From Acanthaster planci (Eukaryota > Echinodermata > Asteroidea > Valvatida > Acanthasteridae), in the NCBI RefSeq assembly GCF_001949145.1, contig NW_019091458.1, positions 856,861-920,860 of the forward strand: a stretch of DNA of 64,000 nt. The letters run 5' to 3'. Of this stretch, positions 39,501-47,748 are shown in pieces. Within the stretch, counting starts at the first letter, position 1, and each line of letters begins with the position of its first letter. The position numbers and the translations under genes are program-made. The notes beneath the pieces are model-generated. The model was given only the letters and a program-made list of their open reading frames with translations. It ran no database searches and was not told where the DNA came from.

Positions 39501-39908
39501 TTTCATGAATTTTATATTCAAATATTCAAATTCGAAAAATAATATTCAAATATTTGACAATCGATCAAATATTCGGTTATTCGGCACAGCCCTAATACAA
39601 TGGTTGACATGGCCGAGCAATGATATAGACATGGGAGGGGCTTTGGAGGAAAATTCTTCCATGCTCAGATACTCCAAATAGTATACATAAGTAGGTTAGG
39701 CCCTACTTTGGAGTGGGCCTAGAACAACTGATCAAATTCCAATAAAGCTTGCAAATTAAAAGTAATATAAATATCTCCACTAGTCACAGTAACAAACTGA
39801 GAAAAAAATGACACAGGAAGTCAGCAATTTTAACAAAAACACAAGCGCTCGAGTCCATGTACCTGTCAATGGAGGGGCTTTCACATCCGATCTCCTGTCA
39901 GCTTCCAT
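18133..39908 (-). CDS. Sialidase (exo-alpha-sialidase) of the NEU2/NEU3/NEU4 type, complete, 8 exons
   Basis: Exons 39863-39908, 32653-32692, 31986-32159, 30208-30437, 28969-29076, 28003-28178, 19118-19309 and 18133-18528 join in matching phases to 453 codons. The enzyme removes terminal sialic acid from glycoconjugates. The six-bladed propeller signatures are present: FRIP (28-31), Asp boxes SRDNGLTW (133-140) and SDDGGETW (228-235), and a degenerate third box SRNGCRTW (364-371) lacking the Asp. The expected active-site residues are present: Arg29, Asp53, Glu115, Glu256, Arg272, Arg356 and nucleophile Tyr384 in AYSDL. No signal peptide is encoded, and the pattern ECQ...R...GGCQ...CLYE matches the cytosolic/membrane NEU2/3/4 clade better than lysosomal NEU1. 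I cannot say which of NEU2, 3 or 4 it corresponds to; an invertebrate gene may predate their split. The ATG has a good context (GCTATGG). Confidence 0.88.
18766..19056. repeat. Diverged tandem duplication in sialidase intron 7
   Basis: Two units of about 130-160 bp (about 18766-18896 and 18899-19056) share GGCACACTTTTTTGT / GGACACTTTTTTGTG, then TAGTCACCAGT, TGAGGAATGAGCATT and TCTATGACATTTTTATCAC. The second unit carries extra bases around 18930 and 18985. Confidence 0.7.
19118..19309 (-). CDS. Sialidase exon 7 (second catalytic Arg)
   Basis: The acceptor is AAACTTCAG|GTGGTT and the donor TGCCAG|GTAAGA; it is phase 0 at both ends. It encodes VVEFDDGRVYINSRT (Arg272) through VRNFGGCQ. A loop (about residues 287-312) separates the propeller strands. 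Confidence 0.9.
19597..19660 (+). mobile_element. tRNA-derived SINE head (fragment)
   Basis: An A-box-like TGGCTTGATAG and a B-box-like GGTTCAAGTCC lie 46 bases apart, fitting a pol III type 2 promoter. No tRNA cloverleaf forms, and no body or tail was delimited. Confidence 0.4.
23641..23725 (-). mobile_element. Probable decayed SINE head
   Basis: On the minus strand the B-box-like GGTTAGAATCC is preceded by TTGGAAGGTCTCA, as in tRNA-derived SINEs. The A-box is not clear. Confidence 0.3.
28003..28178 (-). CDS. Sialidase exon 6 (second Asp box and catalytic Glu)
   Basis: The acceptor is GCACAG|GCTTCC and the donor TGCCAG|GTAGGG; phase 1 in, 0 out. It encodes SMVIYSDDGGETWERG and ends NANECQ with Glu256. 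Confidence 0.9.
28332..28826. mobile_element. Foldback (long inverted-repeat) MITE, complete copy
   Basis: The element is one long imperfect palindrome. The left arm 28332-28569 (GAGCACCTCTAAGG... to AACCCTTGTGC) folds back on 28597-28826 (GCACAAGGGTT... to GTTCTC) around a loop of about 27 bases. The arms are diverged but pair over most of their length. It has no coding capacity; frames read in both arms are mirror images. It lies in sialidase intron 5. A second, half-length copy is at 43062-43319. Confidence 0.85.
28969..29076 (-). CDS. Sialidase exon 5
   Basis: The acceptor is GTGACACAG|AAGGAT (weak pyrimidine tract) and the donor ACCTG|GTGAGA; phase 1 to 1, 108 nt. It encodes MLFEGPGHGIQLSSGRLVIPG, matching the GPGH...LVVPA segment of NEU2/3/4. 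Confidence 0.85.
30208..30437 (-). CDS. Sialidase exon 4 (Glu115 and first Asp box)
   Basis: The acceptor is CCTTTCCAG|AGCAAT and the donor CATCAG|GTACGC. It encodes AMNPVPI, the LSEADL segment with Glu115 and SRDNGLTWSKPRDIT. An extra 12 or so residues (GMMDPRPHIYAS) precede exon 5. Confidence 0.92.
31028..31070 (+). repeat. Dispersed AGGGCTGTG...GAATATTTGAA element, fragment A
   Basis: AGGGCTGTG is followed by repeated GAATATTTGAA and ends TTTGATCAAA. It matches, in inverted orientation, the end of a larger block at 39500-39593 and resembles a terminal region of a widespread non-autonomous DNA transposon. Confidence 0.45.
31986..32159 (-). CDS. Sialidase exon 3 (IP of FRIP and catalytic Asp)
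   Basis: This exon is only 58 codons. The acceptor is TTGGTACAG|AATTCC and the donor AATACAG|GTGAAA; phase 2 to 2. It encodes IPAIVYN, LAFCEARKSS, FRDWGS (Asp53) and LVLRRG, all hallmarks of the NEU2/3/4 N-terminal blade. Confidence 0.92.
32653..32692 (-). CDS. Sialidase exon 2, 40-nt microexon
   Basis: TTTTGTAG|AAATTT to CGTTCAG|GTAAGT. It encodes IFGQGDHGYDTF and the first two bases of Arg29 of the FRIP motif. Phases 1 in and 2 out match both neighbours exactly, which strongly supports it despite its size. Confidence 0.88.
36451..36595. mobile_element. Short TIR MITE, copy A
   Basis: The terminal inverted repeats are ATAGAGTACTGAAGTGACTA and, at the other end, (inverted) ATAGAGTACCGAAGTAAGAT. 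TA on both sides is compatible with a Tc1/mariner-type target duplication. The interior (GGCATTAGAGCGAGA, GTGAACCAACATGCG, CACTTTCTGGTT) recurs in inverted orientation at 42198-42354. No coding capacity. Confidence 0.75.
39500..39593 (-). repeat. Dispersed AGGGCTGTG...AATATTTGA element, fragment B
   Basis: On the minus strand AGGGCTGTGCCGAATAACCG is followed by AATATTTGATCG and repeated TTTGAATATT. It shares its end with 31028-31070. Similar CGAATATCTGA words extend to about 39140, so the element may be up to 470 bp long. Confidence 0.45.
39863..39908 (-). CDS. Sialidase exon 1 (start codon, 46 nt coding)
   Basis: The ATG at 39908 has G at -3 and +4. It encodes MEADRRSDVKAPPLT plus one base before the donor GACAG|GTACAT. 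The phase fits the microexon and yields ...PPLT-E-IFGQGDHG. It was found by phase, context and the absence of any better upstream exon, so the start is less certain than exons 2-8. Confidence 0.65.
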
Positions 39909-41033
39909 AGCAAAGCAGTGTACTGCCGGGTGTACTCACTCAGCTGGCAACCCGTGAACTCAACACTTGCTGCAGTGGCAATTGATGCACTGTGTGCAGG
40001 TGTGTTGCCCTTGCTTCTTGTTGCACGACTTCAATACTATACCTGTATGTCAGAAATTGACAGTCTAATTAGATGAACTCATTGTCCTGTATCATGTGCA
40101 GTGTTCTTAGTGTTTCATTCACTTCACTTTATTTCGCACACAAAGGTGGAGGGACCACTAAGAAGCCCAGCAATGCCAACGTGAAATATTACAATCTAAA
40201 CGCTGCCAACGTGAACCAACCGAACATAAAGTGTACAGTAGGCTTGTCGTGTTATATTACCTCATGCACACATATCGGAACAGAGCTGCTATTTATTATT
40301 AATAGCTTGGACATCGACATGGATGGATCCGAAAGTTCATCGAGGGACATATGTCGTACGTATGCATTTCCGGGTCATATATGAATATTTATAGAATAGT
40401 TTTGGAACACTACATTATGGGGCATGGGTGCAACTGTTCTTTTCTTGTGAACCTACAGTGGAAAAAGAAACACGTTTAACACTGTCAACGTTTCCAGCAC
40501 AATCAAGAAGTTCGACCGCGATTAACAAAATATTTAATTCAGTGCTGAATAGGTTAGATGAAGACAGTTGATGTTATCACCACCTGTACTATCAATTACG
40601 ATTTAGACAACGAAAACGCGAATCAGCATAGGCTATTAAAGCATTTTCACATTGAGAACAGTTTTCGCTGAAGGAGTGCTCTTTTACCACGAGCCAGCAA
40701 GCATGCAACTGAACTGACCAGACGATAAGTATCACTTTTGACTGTCATTTTGAATGATAAAGGAAACAACAGCATTTTTTCAAAAAATGAGGACAATCAA
40801 ATTAGAAGAAATGATCGTGGGTCGAAACTTGCAGTTCGCCCAAAGAGGGCGCTGTATACAAAATTGACGTGTACAATGTACTTCAGTTCAGAATCACAGG
40901 GCCTAGGTGTTATATTCGACTTCGTCTCTGCGAAGGCTTCGTCTAAAAAAAAAATCAATCACCAATTGTGGCCCTGAAGCATTTAAATTAAATTTAAGTA
41001 CTGTAATATGTTGCTCCTGTGCATCTTATATGG

Positions 41034-41245
41034 TAATTATATATAACGGGTTTGCCCTTACCTAACGTATAGTAATAAGCACTGTATGCTCAGTGCTTGT
41101 CCGAGAGCTTNNNNNNNNNNNNNNNNNNNNNNNNNNNNNNNNNNNNNNNNNNNNNNNNNNNNNNNNNNNNNNNNNNNNNTCGGCACTGTGCATACAGTGC
41201 TTATTAATATACGTTGGGTAAGGGCAAACCCGTTATATATAATTA
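41034..41245. mobile_element. Palindromic (foldback) element with unsequenced centre
   Basis: The left arm from 41034 (TAATTATATATAACGGG, TTTGCCCTTACC, AATAAGCACTGTATGC) and the right arm 41180-41245 are reverse complements with only a few mismatches over about 65 bases. The arms themselves end in a smaller palindrome (GCACTGTATGCNCAGTGC). It was probably a MITE or foldback element; the true loop is unknown. Confidence 0.8.
41111..41179. other. Assembly gap (69 N)
   Basis: A run of 69 N sits exactly at the apex of the palindrome above. Open frames drawn through it are artefacts. Confidence 0.99.
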
Positions 41246-41417
41246 ACATCTCCCCAACGCAAAAAAATATACATCTTGAAAATCTTATATGATATTTCTG
41301 TGGCACTATCGGACTATACTATTACGAGTCAAATCAACATCAAATTTAGCTGGTAATAAAAACACATAACGAAGCCTGAGACGGAGCAGCCGAATGGGTA
41401 GCGCAACACAGCTTTTG

Positions 41418-41491
41418 AATCACTGATCGCGATTCAGGCTTACCCGTCTGAGCCAAACAGGCCAAGCGGCTGTGGATCGTGATCAGTGATT
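41418..41491. repeat. 16-bp inverted repeat with 42-base spacer
   Basis: AATCACTGATCGCGAT (41418-41433) and ATCGTGATCAGTGATT (41476-41491) pair with one mismatch. The spacer and upstream sequence carry a tRNA-like word (CAGCCGAATGGGTAGCGC), but no cloverleaf forms. Confidence 0.5.
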
Positions 41492-42197
41492 GGGTGTTGG
41501 CTCACTGACAGCAGAACCCGCCTAATTTGTGTTCACTGGTCGAGATCCAGATCCATGTAAAACTAACAGGCCAAAACGCGGCCGTCAATACTGTGAACTC
41601 CATTTAATCCCTGAATCAGCCCACTGAAGACACCTGCCGTCATCTTTAATATTGCGTTGAAAACAAAGGTAAAAGAAAGGCTTACTCGCTATTAATTCAG
41701 TCATTCGTGGCCGGCAACAATAGTTACAATGGCAAGCAACAAGCTAACGATCTCCTTTGTATTCGGCACGGTAAGCTTTTTAATGTGGCTTAAAACATTT
41801 AGACATAATTCATCACAAATTTTAACACATTTTCTAACTTCCTTTAACATAATTCTATGCAATGCCTTTCATTAACACTAAACCGAACAAGGTGTTTTAA
41901 CCCTAACAGTCACAAATCCTCCAATTTCAATATGATTTTACATACACACTAGGGGGTTAGGGTTAATGGACGAATAAGAAACTATAATTTAACGTCTGGT
42001 GCTGTTTCTGAGGCTCAATCTTGCTGGTTTTTGTTAGGCTATGTTTATTCGTGTCTCTGCCGTAGAATTGAGTATAATGTCACGTATAACGTTTATCCAC
42101 CCACTCTAACAGACCTCGAGCCCTACACCGTTCCATGAAAAGTGATTAGAATTAATTGGTGATTAGAATACATTTTCAGGGAGGTATGACGATAATA

Positions 42198-42354
42198 ATA
42201 GAGTCAGCACTTAAGTGTGACGTCACTGTGAACCAGAAAGTGCAGTGCGAACATAAATGGAGTACGCGCGCGTGTTGGTTCACGCTCTCGTTCTAATGCC
42301 TTAATTTTTTACACATTTAAGTTTGCGGCTAACGTAGTCACTTCGGTACTCTAT
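42198..42354. mobile_element. Short TIR MITE, copy B (inverted relative to copy A)
   Basis: The right end GTCACTTCGGTACTCTAT and the left end ATAGAGTCAGCACTTAAG are inverted versions of the same terminus as 36451-36595. The interior GTGAACCAGAAAGTGCAGTG and GTTGGTTCACGCTCTCG matches copy A reversed. The flanking TA duplication is not intact. Confidence 0.7.
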
Positions 42355-42968
42355 CCGCTCCGAGCGGAACAAAAGAGGGCGTATTTTTTGGTACTCACCG
42401 TAGCATAGGGGTGCACGGAACCAATTCAAGCTCCATTGAAAATTGTGTAAAATCAACCAAGTTTGGAGTCCCATGGCAGGCAACTGAAGTCCCTGAGGCC
42501 TCTCAAACAAAAAACAATGTGTTGTTTGGTCTTTCAGATTTCATTTGATTTTCAATTTTTAGTAGGTTAACCAATGATTTTTTTAATTATCCGCCCAAAA
42601 CAAACTCACCCCCCAAAAAGTGAACGTTGCCAAGTCTTCCCAGCGGCCATTTTTCAAAAGACATCCCTCACCTTCCTGGGGCTCCTCTGACTAATTTTCA
42701 ATCCCATTTTTGTCTGCTTTGCCCCCAGATGGGTGCCCTTGAATCTACAGAGATAATCCTGGGTCATACTGAAACAATCCCACCATTTCTTGGCCCAAAC
42801 AGACCCCTCTTTTCGAAACAATCTCTGGGGGGTACTTTTTGTGCGCCTCCGCCTGGCGGAGAATTTTCCTTGAATTGGGGCACTGCACCCATAGGCGGGC
42901 ACTTACACGAAGCACACGTGACTTATTTATTCCAGCTTGTATGGTCTTTGCGTACACGCAGAACACGT

Positions 42969-43042
42969 GCAAGAACCCGCTTGTAACCACCTGTCTGTCT
43001 TTCGCCGATTGGGGGTGCACTTCAGCTCGGGGGCGGATAGGG
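42969..43042 (+). repeat. Dispersed repeat, copy B
   Basis: Same block as 11761-11829, with CCGCTTGTAACC, CTTTCGCCGATTGGG and GGCGGATAGGG preserved. It ends about 20 bases before the half foldback element. Confidence 0.65.
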
Positions 43043-43061
43043 TTGACATGGAGTTTTTTAA

Positions 43062-43319
43062 GAGCACCTCTAAGGAAAACACGTTTTCTCTGATTTTATC
43101 TGTTCAAATAAATATGGACGCATCCAAATCGAATGCAGTGTCATTTGTCTTCAGAGCTCAACTATGACAAGCTAAAAAGGTTTTTTTTTTCTGTTCATGC
43201 CAAGATGCACGTTCTGAATGTAGATTGCGTCATTTGGAGAAAACTGAGAAAACGAGGGGAACTCTCGCCCTGTGTTCGTAGTGGAAAAGCCCTTGTACAT
43301 GCCAAACAGTGGCTACATG
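43062..43319 (+). mobile_element. Foldback MITE, half copy ending at the hairpin apex
   Basis: It matches the left arm and loop of 28332-28826 from GAGCACCTCTAAGG to GTGGCTACATG, with scattered substitutions. The right arm is absent: similarity stops within the loop and unrelated sequence (ATTATTAATTTATTG) follows. Confidence 0.8.
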
Positions 43320-43817
43320 TATTATTAATTTATTGTGAGTTAATTAATTCACATGCCTTTACAGTCCATAAGTAAATGCTTGAAAAATGCTGGACGGGCG
43401 ATTTGCGTACATCGTTTTGAATGTTACAGCCTAGCAACAGAGGACGGTCTAAGTTTGTACACGGAAAGGACTTGCTAACCAGTGCGACCCGACTCCAGTT
43501 AACTTAAGAAAATTAATGAGTTCTCAGCCATGCAGTTACCCCTGCATTAATCAAGCTATTAATAAGGGACTCTGCACCAAAGTCACATCCGGGCAAATGC
43601 ACTTTGTTGTGATCTCGTCAGATAACAATGTTACACAGCTGTTGTCACGGCAAAGAGCACAAATCTGGATTTGACAGAGCTTGGAGCTGATATGTAAACT
43701 CAGTCTTAATCAAAATTACAAACTAACCATACGACAAACAACCGACAACTGGTTCGTGAGGGGCGATCGTTGTAAACAAGTCTTGCCGTTTATTGCAAGT
43801 CCTTAGAGGAGGACATC

Positions 43818-44948
43818 ATGAGCGCAAACGACGACCAAGGAATTCTGCGCTCGGCCACCAACGCATCCTTAGAATTCAGCGGAGAGTGGTTGATGTGCAC
43901 GAATGCCACAAACTCAAGTCCAACACCGCCTGCTATCACACTGGCACCGATATCCGTGGTCGTGATTTCTGTCATGCTCGAAGTTCTCATGATCCCTCTC
44001 ATACTCCTCGGAAACGGAGCTGTTGTGCTCCTTGTTCTGAAGAACGAGGCACTCCGAACCATCACAAACGCGTTCATGGTGAGCCTGGCCATGGCAGATA
44101 CCATCCAGGGGTTGACATTGGTTCTTGTTATTGTGGGAACACTGAACCCAGTGGCCTTTAACGATCAATACATCATGTGCCTGACGCTATGGTGTACCCT
44201 GCTACTTGCCTCAGGTTGCAGCTGCTTGTCACTTTTCTCCGTCACAGTGGACCGGTATGTAAAAGTCATGCATCCCCTAACTTATCAACAAATTATCAAC
44301 AAAACCGTGGCTGCAACGGCCACAGCGATTGTGTGGATATACACCTTCCTTCTGGCGTTTGTTCTCCCGTTTTCAGGACTCAACCAAATCAAAGACACGC
44401 CTGACTTCTCCTGTCTGGACTTCACCAGCGTCTTTAACCCGGTTCACATTCAGATAGTTGTCGTCACAAATGGCATTCTCCCATTCATCCTGATGTGCTT
44501 GATGTATTTTAGACTTCTAATGGTGGTGTTGGAGAAACTTAAGGCAGAATGCGGAAGGAATGGCGGGACGATGATGGCGGGGCGTTGGTTGTTTATGAAA
44601 CGCGAGCTTCACTCGGTGAAAACGTTCGTGATTCTGTTAGGATTCACTGGTCTGGCGTGGCTACCATTTACCACAATCGTGTTGCTCGAGGTTCACACGA
44701 GTTACCGAGCTAGTCTCACGCTCAGATGCGTTTTCAGTTGGTTAACCTTCTTGAACAGTGCAGTGAACCCAGTCGTCTACACCATACGTAGCGAACCGTT
44801 TAGAAGAGCAGCGAGCAAGACTTGCGCCTACAGACTCGTCAGACGATGCTGCAGTGTTTGCAAGAGGAAGCCTAAAATTACCCCACTGAACACGTCTAGG
44901 TTACTGATAACAGTTCAGAAAAGTGTGGCAAATGGACCACCTGTTTGA
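43818..44948 (+). CDS. Orphan class A (rhodopsin-like) GPCR, single exon, 376 aa
   Basis: This is a seven-helix receptor in one uninterrupted frame. The extracellular N-terminus carries N-glycosylation sites (NAS 15, NAT 29, NSS 32). The signatures are TM1 GN (65-66), TM2 LAMAD (Asp94), TM3 Cys121 and DRY (145-147, in VDRYVKVMHPLTY), an ECL2 Cys199 able to form the conserved disulfide, TM5 Pro222, TM6 WLP (281-283) and TM7 NPVVY (317-321). A basic helix 8 has a possible palmitoylation pair CC (344-345). TM6 AWLP and TM7 FLNSAVNPVVYTIRSEPFR recall adenosine, amine and melanocortin-like receptors. TM3 lacks the Asp (D3.32) that aminergic receptors need (helix reads CLTLWCTLLLAS), so a biogenic-amine ligand is unlikely. 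The ligand is unknown. The ATG has A at -3. Absence of introns suggests an expanded or retroposed receptor lineage. Confidence 0.9.
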   Translation: MSANDDQGILRSATNASLEFSGEWLMCTNATNSSPTPPAITLAPISVVVISVMLEVLMIPLILLGNGAVVLLVLKNEALRTITNAFMVSLAMADTIQGLTLVLVIVGTLNPVAFNDQYIMCLTLWCTLLLASGCSCLSLFSVTVDRYVKVMHPLTYQQIINKTVAATATAIVWIYTFLLAFVLPFSGLNQIKDTPDFSCLDFTSVFNPVHIQIVVVTNGILPFILMCLMYFRLLMVVLEKLKAECGRNGGTMMAGRWLFMKRELHSVKTFVILLGFTGLAWLPFTTIVLLEVHTSYRASLTLRCVFSWLTFLNSAVNPVVYTIRSEPFRRAASKTCAYRLVRRCCSVCKRKPKITPLNTSRLLITVQKSVANGPPV

Positions 44949-45084
44949 CTCACCAAAGCTTAGTGTAAACCCTCAAATGGTGCCGTTGGGAGACTTTTCC
45001 AATGACTGCGTACTAAGGTGTGATACTGACGAACTAGAACACCTGAAAGGTAAACCCTATTTAAACTAATTTGTATACCAAACA

Positions 45085-45192
45085 GGCACCCAACAACAGA
45101 CACCCTACAACAGGCACCCAACAACAGATACCCTACAACAGATACCCTACAACAGGCATCCAACAACAGACACCCTACAACAGGCACCCAAC
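45085..45192. repeat. 14-bp minisatellite, about 7.5 copies
   Basis: Units alternate between GCACCCAACAACAG and ACACCCTACAACAG/ATACCCTACAACAG, giving a partial 28-bp higher-order pattern. The array lies 136 bases after the GPCR stop codon and is probably in its 3' UTR. Confidence 0.9.
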
Positions 45193-47177
45193 TGTATCTA
45201 AATTTCCTACAAGAACAATGCCATCTCCTTCAAATTACGGGCCCAGACATTAGCAATTCCTATCTTCCGAAAGCATCATTCGTCACGATAAAAATGTCAC
45301 TCTGCGCATGTCTAGTTACTGCAAATCACATCGAGACTCTTTGAGTGTTAAGGACACAAGCATTATGCTTTTTGATTTGCCGCTGGACAGCTACGTTTTC
45401 TGCTCCTTTAAGACAAATGAAGAGTGCTCTTTGATGTACCAACAGGATAGCACGCTACTTACATAATTTTGACACACTTGTATTCCAAGTGATGAAAAGA
45501 CAACAGTAAGGTAATTACATGTTTTTAACTTTCCACTAAATGGTAGTTTAACTGGATAGGAAAGTCATACTTATTCTCGTTTCCAATTATCAATCCAATA
45601 TGAAAACAGGGGCAGATTTAAGTTTTTTGCTGGGGTAGGTGGTAAGTTTTTTGTTTGTAAACGGGGAGGGTAAAAGCCATTCAGTATCTCTTGCTCATTT
45701 ACCGTAAAAGTAAGATAAGTCCTATACATGGTTTGGTCTTCCAACCTTTAGACCAAGGTCCCTGAAAAGCCAATGGGGATGTGGATTGACCCTGACCCTG
45801 CTTCATCTATGCCTAGATGAGTTCAAACTAATTAAGAGAGTCCACAAAAATTAATATAAAGCCCATGATGGCCATGAAGCCCATGATGATATAATATAAC
45901 TTTTCACAGCTTTAATTCGATATGACAGTTTCACGAGATTCTGACCGAAAAGACCAAACTTTACATTCTGAAAAAAAAGTTATCAAAATATTTCGGAATA
46001 TGTTTCCGGAAATAAATCTACAGGCTGATTGACGTGCAAAGGGCACTCTTCCTAGAACCGAAACGATCAAACGTGATTACAGAAAGGATGCACCTTGTCC
46101 AAAAACATAAAGCCACATTGTGCAGAGCAAAACAGGATGTGGCAACGCGAACCGGACCAATTTCTCTTTATGGGTTTGTGGCATGGGCTCTCGCAAATAA
46201 TTTCTCTTTTCAATTTTTCACAAGGCGAATCGCATGTAACTAGATTATAATCCTTAAATAATTATTAAGTTATTCGTTATATGAATGTAAAGAGAAAAAA
46301 GGCTCTATCCATTATCTTCTCCATCATCATTCTATGCATGCATGTTCAACAGGTGATTTCGATAAATAATAATGGCTAATATTTCATGCTCAAGAGTCGT
46401 ACGTAGATTACACAACATAACGTTCTACTCACGAACGAATATTTCCACAAGTACAAAACGTGTCTATGTCGTAGGCGCTAACGTTTGCCAGTTGTACCTT
46501 CAATCATATTTAGCACACAAGTATTACAAAATAGCACCAATATCCAACTTCAACTTATAAAAACTTAAGGTTTTAACACTACACTGGTAACATCATGCTT
46601 TCACAAACTGATTACTTGAATTAATACAGACATATGCGCGGAGATAACACACATTGTTAATTCCAACAAACTATTTTGGCAAAACGATGCCTTTTAAGTG
46701 GGTATTTTATAATGCAGAGTTTTTATTCAATGAAGGTGGTGATCAACTCCTGTCCCCCAAACCTATATCAAATTTACCGTTTGTTGGAGTTCCAGTAGAA
46801 AGTAGAAAATATACATATAGTAGTTAGTACGCATTCAATCTACTTGTTCTCTAGATATTGTTGTTGTTTTTGAGCCAGTCGTTTTTAATGAACATTCTCT
46901 TAACCTGGAAAAACCGGACAGAATTATGGTCAATTCTACCCTAAGAAAATCGTGTTAATGCAAAGACCTCACTCTGTCACTGTGTCATCTTCATTTAAGG
47001 CCAAATGACTTCATGCAGTGTGTGCAGTAAAATGACTTAAGGATATAGTTGAGAATTGACTGGGATTTGTTTTTATTTACTGATGGTTAAAGTTTTCAAT
47101 ATATAAAAGGGAGATGAAAGAAATTATTCAGGAAAACTGGGAGGAATTATTTCTCTGAAATTTTAAACCCCTGTAAC

Positions 47178-47748
47178 GGTCTCATTTATCCGCCGTGCTC
47201 GGATATCCAGATAGTAACCGAACTCCGCCGAGCGACTCGAACTGCGACAGAACATAATCGCCGAATTCCCATTGAAGGTGTACCATTGAAAGTGTCCTGA
47301 TTTCATACATTTGGACCGTCACGCACGTATTACGTGTATACGTTCGTGGGACTGAATACAAGTAAGCAAGTAAGCATGGCACATGTCCGTATGCGTGCCT
47401 GGAAGTATACTGGTGAGATTGTACTGTCCGACTTCATGTCCCATCATACTTACGGTATTTGTCGAGAAAAAAGAGCACCCGCTCTTCGTTGTGGCCATTA
47501 TGCAAAGTAATTATTTCGGTAACGATATTTGTGTATACTTTTCCTGGAAAAAGGTGCGACCCTAATGTGTAGAAATTGTGGATCAACAAAGACTTCGCGG
47601 AACGTGCCAGACTCAACCGCTAACCAGCATACGTACGTCCGTACATGTGCGCGACTGGATAGCAGGCCTGATAAATGAACACATAGCAAACTACTCATCT
47701 ATCCGGTGCGTTCTTCCGGAAATCCGAGCACGGCAGATAAATGAGATC
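47178..47748. mobile_element. Non-autonomous TIR element, about 570 bp
   Basis: The left terminus 47178-47207 and the inverted right terminus 47719-47748 agree at 27 of 30 positions (GGTCTCATTTATCCGCCGTG... against GATCTCATTTATCTGCCGTG...). The interior is GC-richer than its surroundings and lacks a transposase frame. The outer ends may extend a few bases further and no target duplication was identified, so the superfamily is open. Confidence 0.7.

Larger units (their letters stand above)
32693..39862 (-). other. Sialidase intron 1 (7.2 kb)
   Basis: No nested gene was recognised. It holds a 145-bp MITE (36451-36595), a transposon-like AT-rich block (about 39120-39593), poly-G/C tracts near 35768 and 35965, and several GGTACC-rich words around 38330-38600. 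First introns of this size often carry enhancers, but nothing here proves it. Confidence 0.5.
39909..43817. other. Divergent intergenic region between sialidase and GPCR
   Basis: This must hold the promoters of both genes. It is unusually rich in inverted-repeat elements: the gapped palindrome, a 74-base hairpin, a MITE, a repeat block and a half foldback element. No further exon was recognised; frames at 40073-40384 and 42627-42986 look non-coding. Confidence 0.5.

Noticed and set aside
18133-39908. Assignment to lysosomal NEU1
   Set aside because: No signal peptide is encoded and the AMNP, GPGH, NECQ, GGCQ and CLYE segments fit the NEU2/3/4 group better.
41058-41306. Open frames crossing the N run
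   Set aside because: They exist only because N was translated as X; the sequence is a palindrome with a gap.
41379-41449. tRNA-like 71-base segment (AGACGG pairing with CCGTCT, A-box-like word)
   Set aside because: No D, anticodon or T stems form and the B-box is absent; at best a decayed SINE head.
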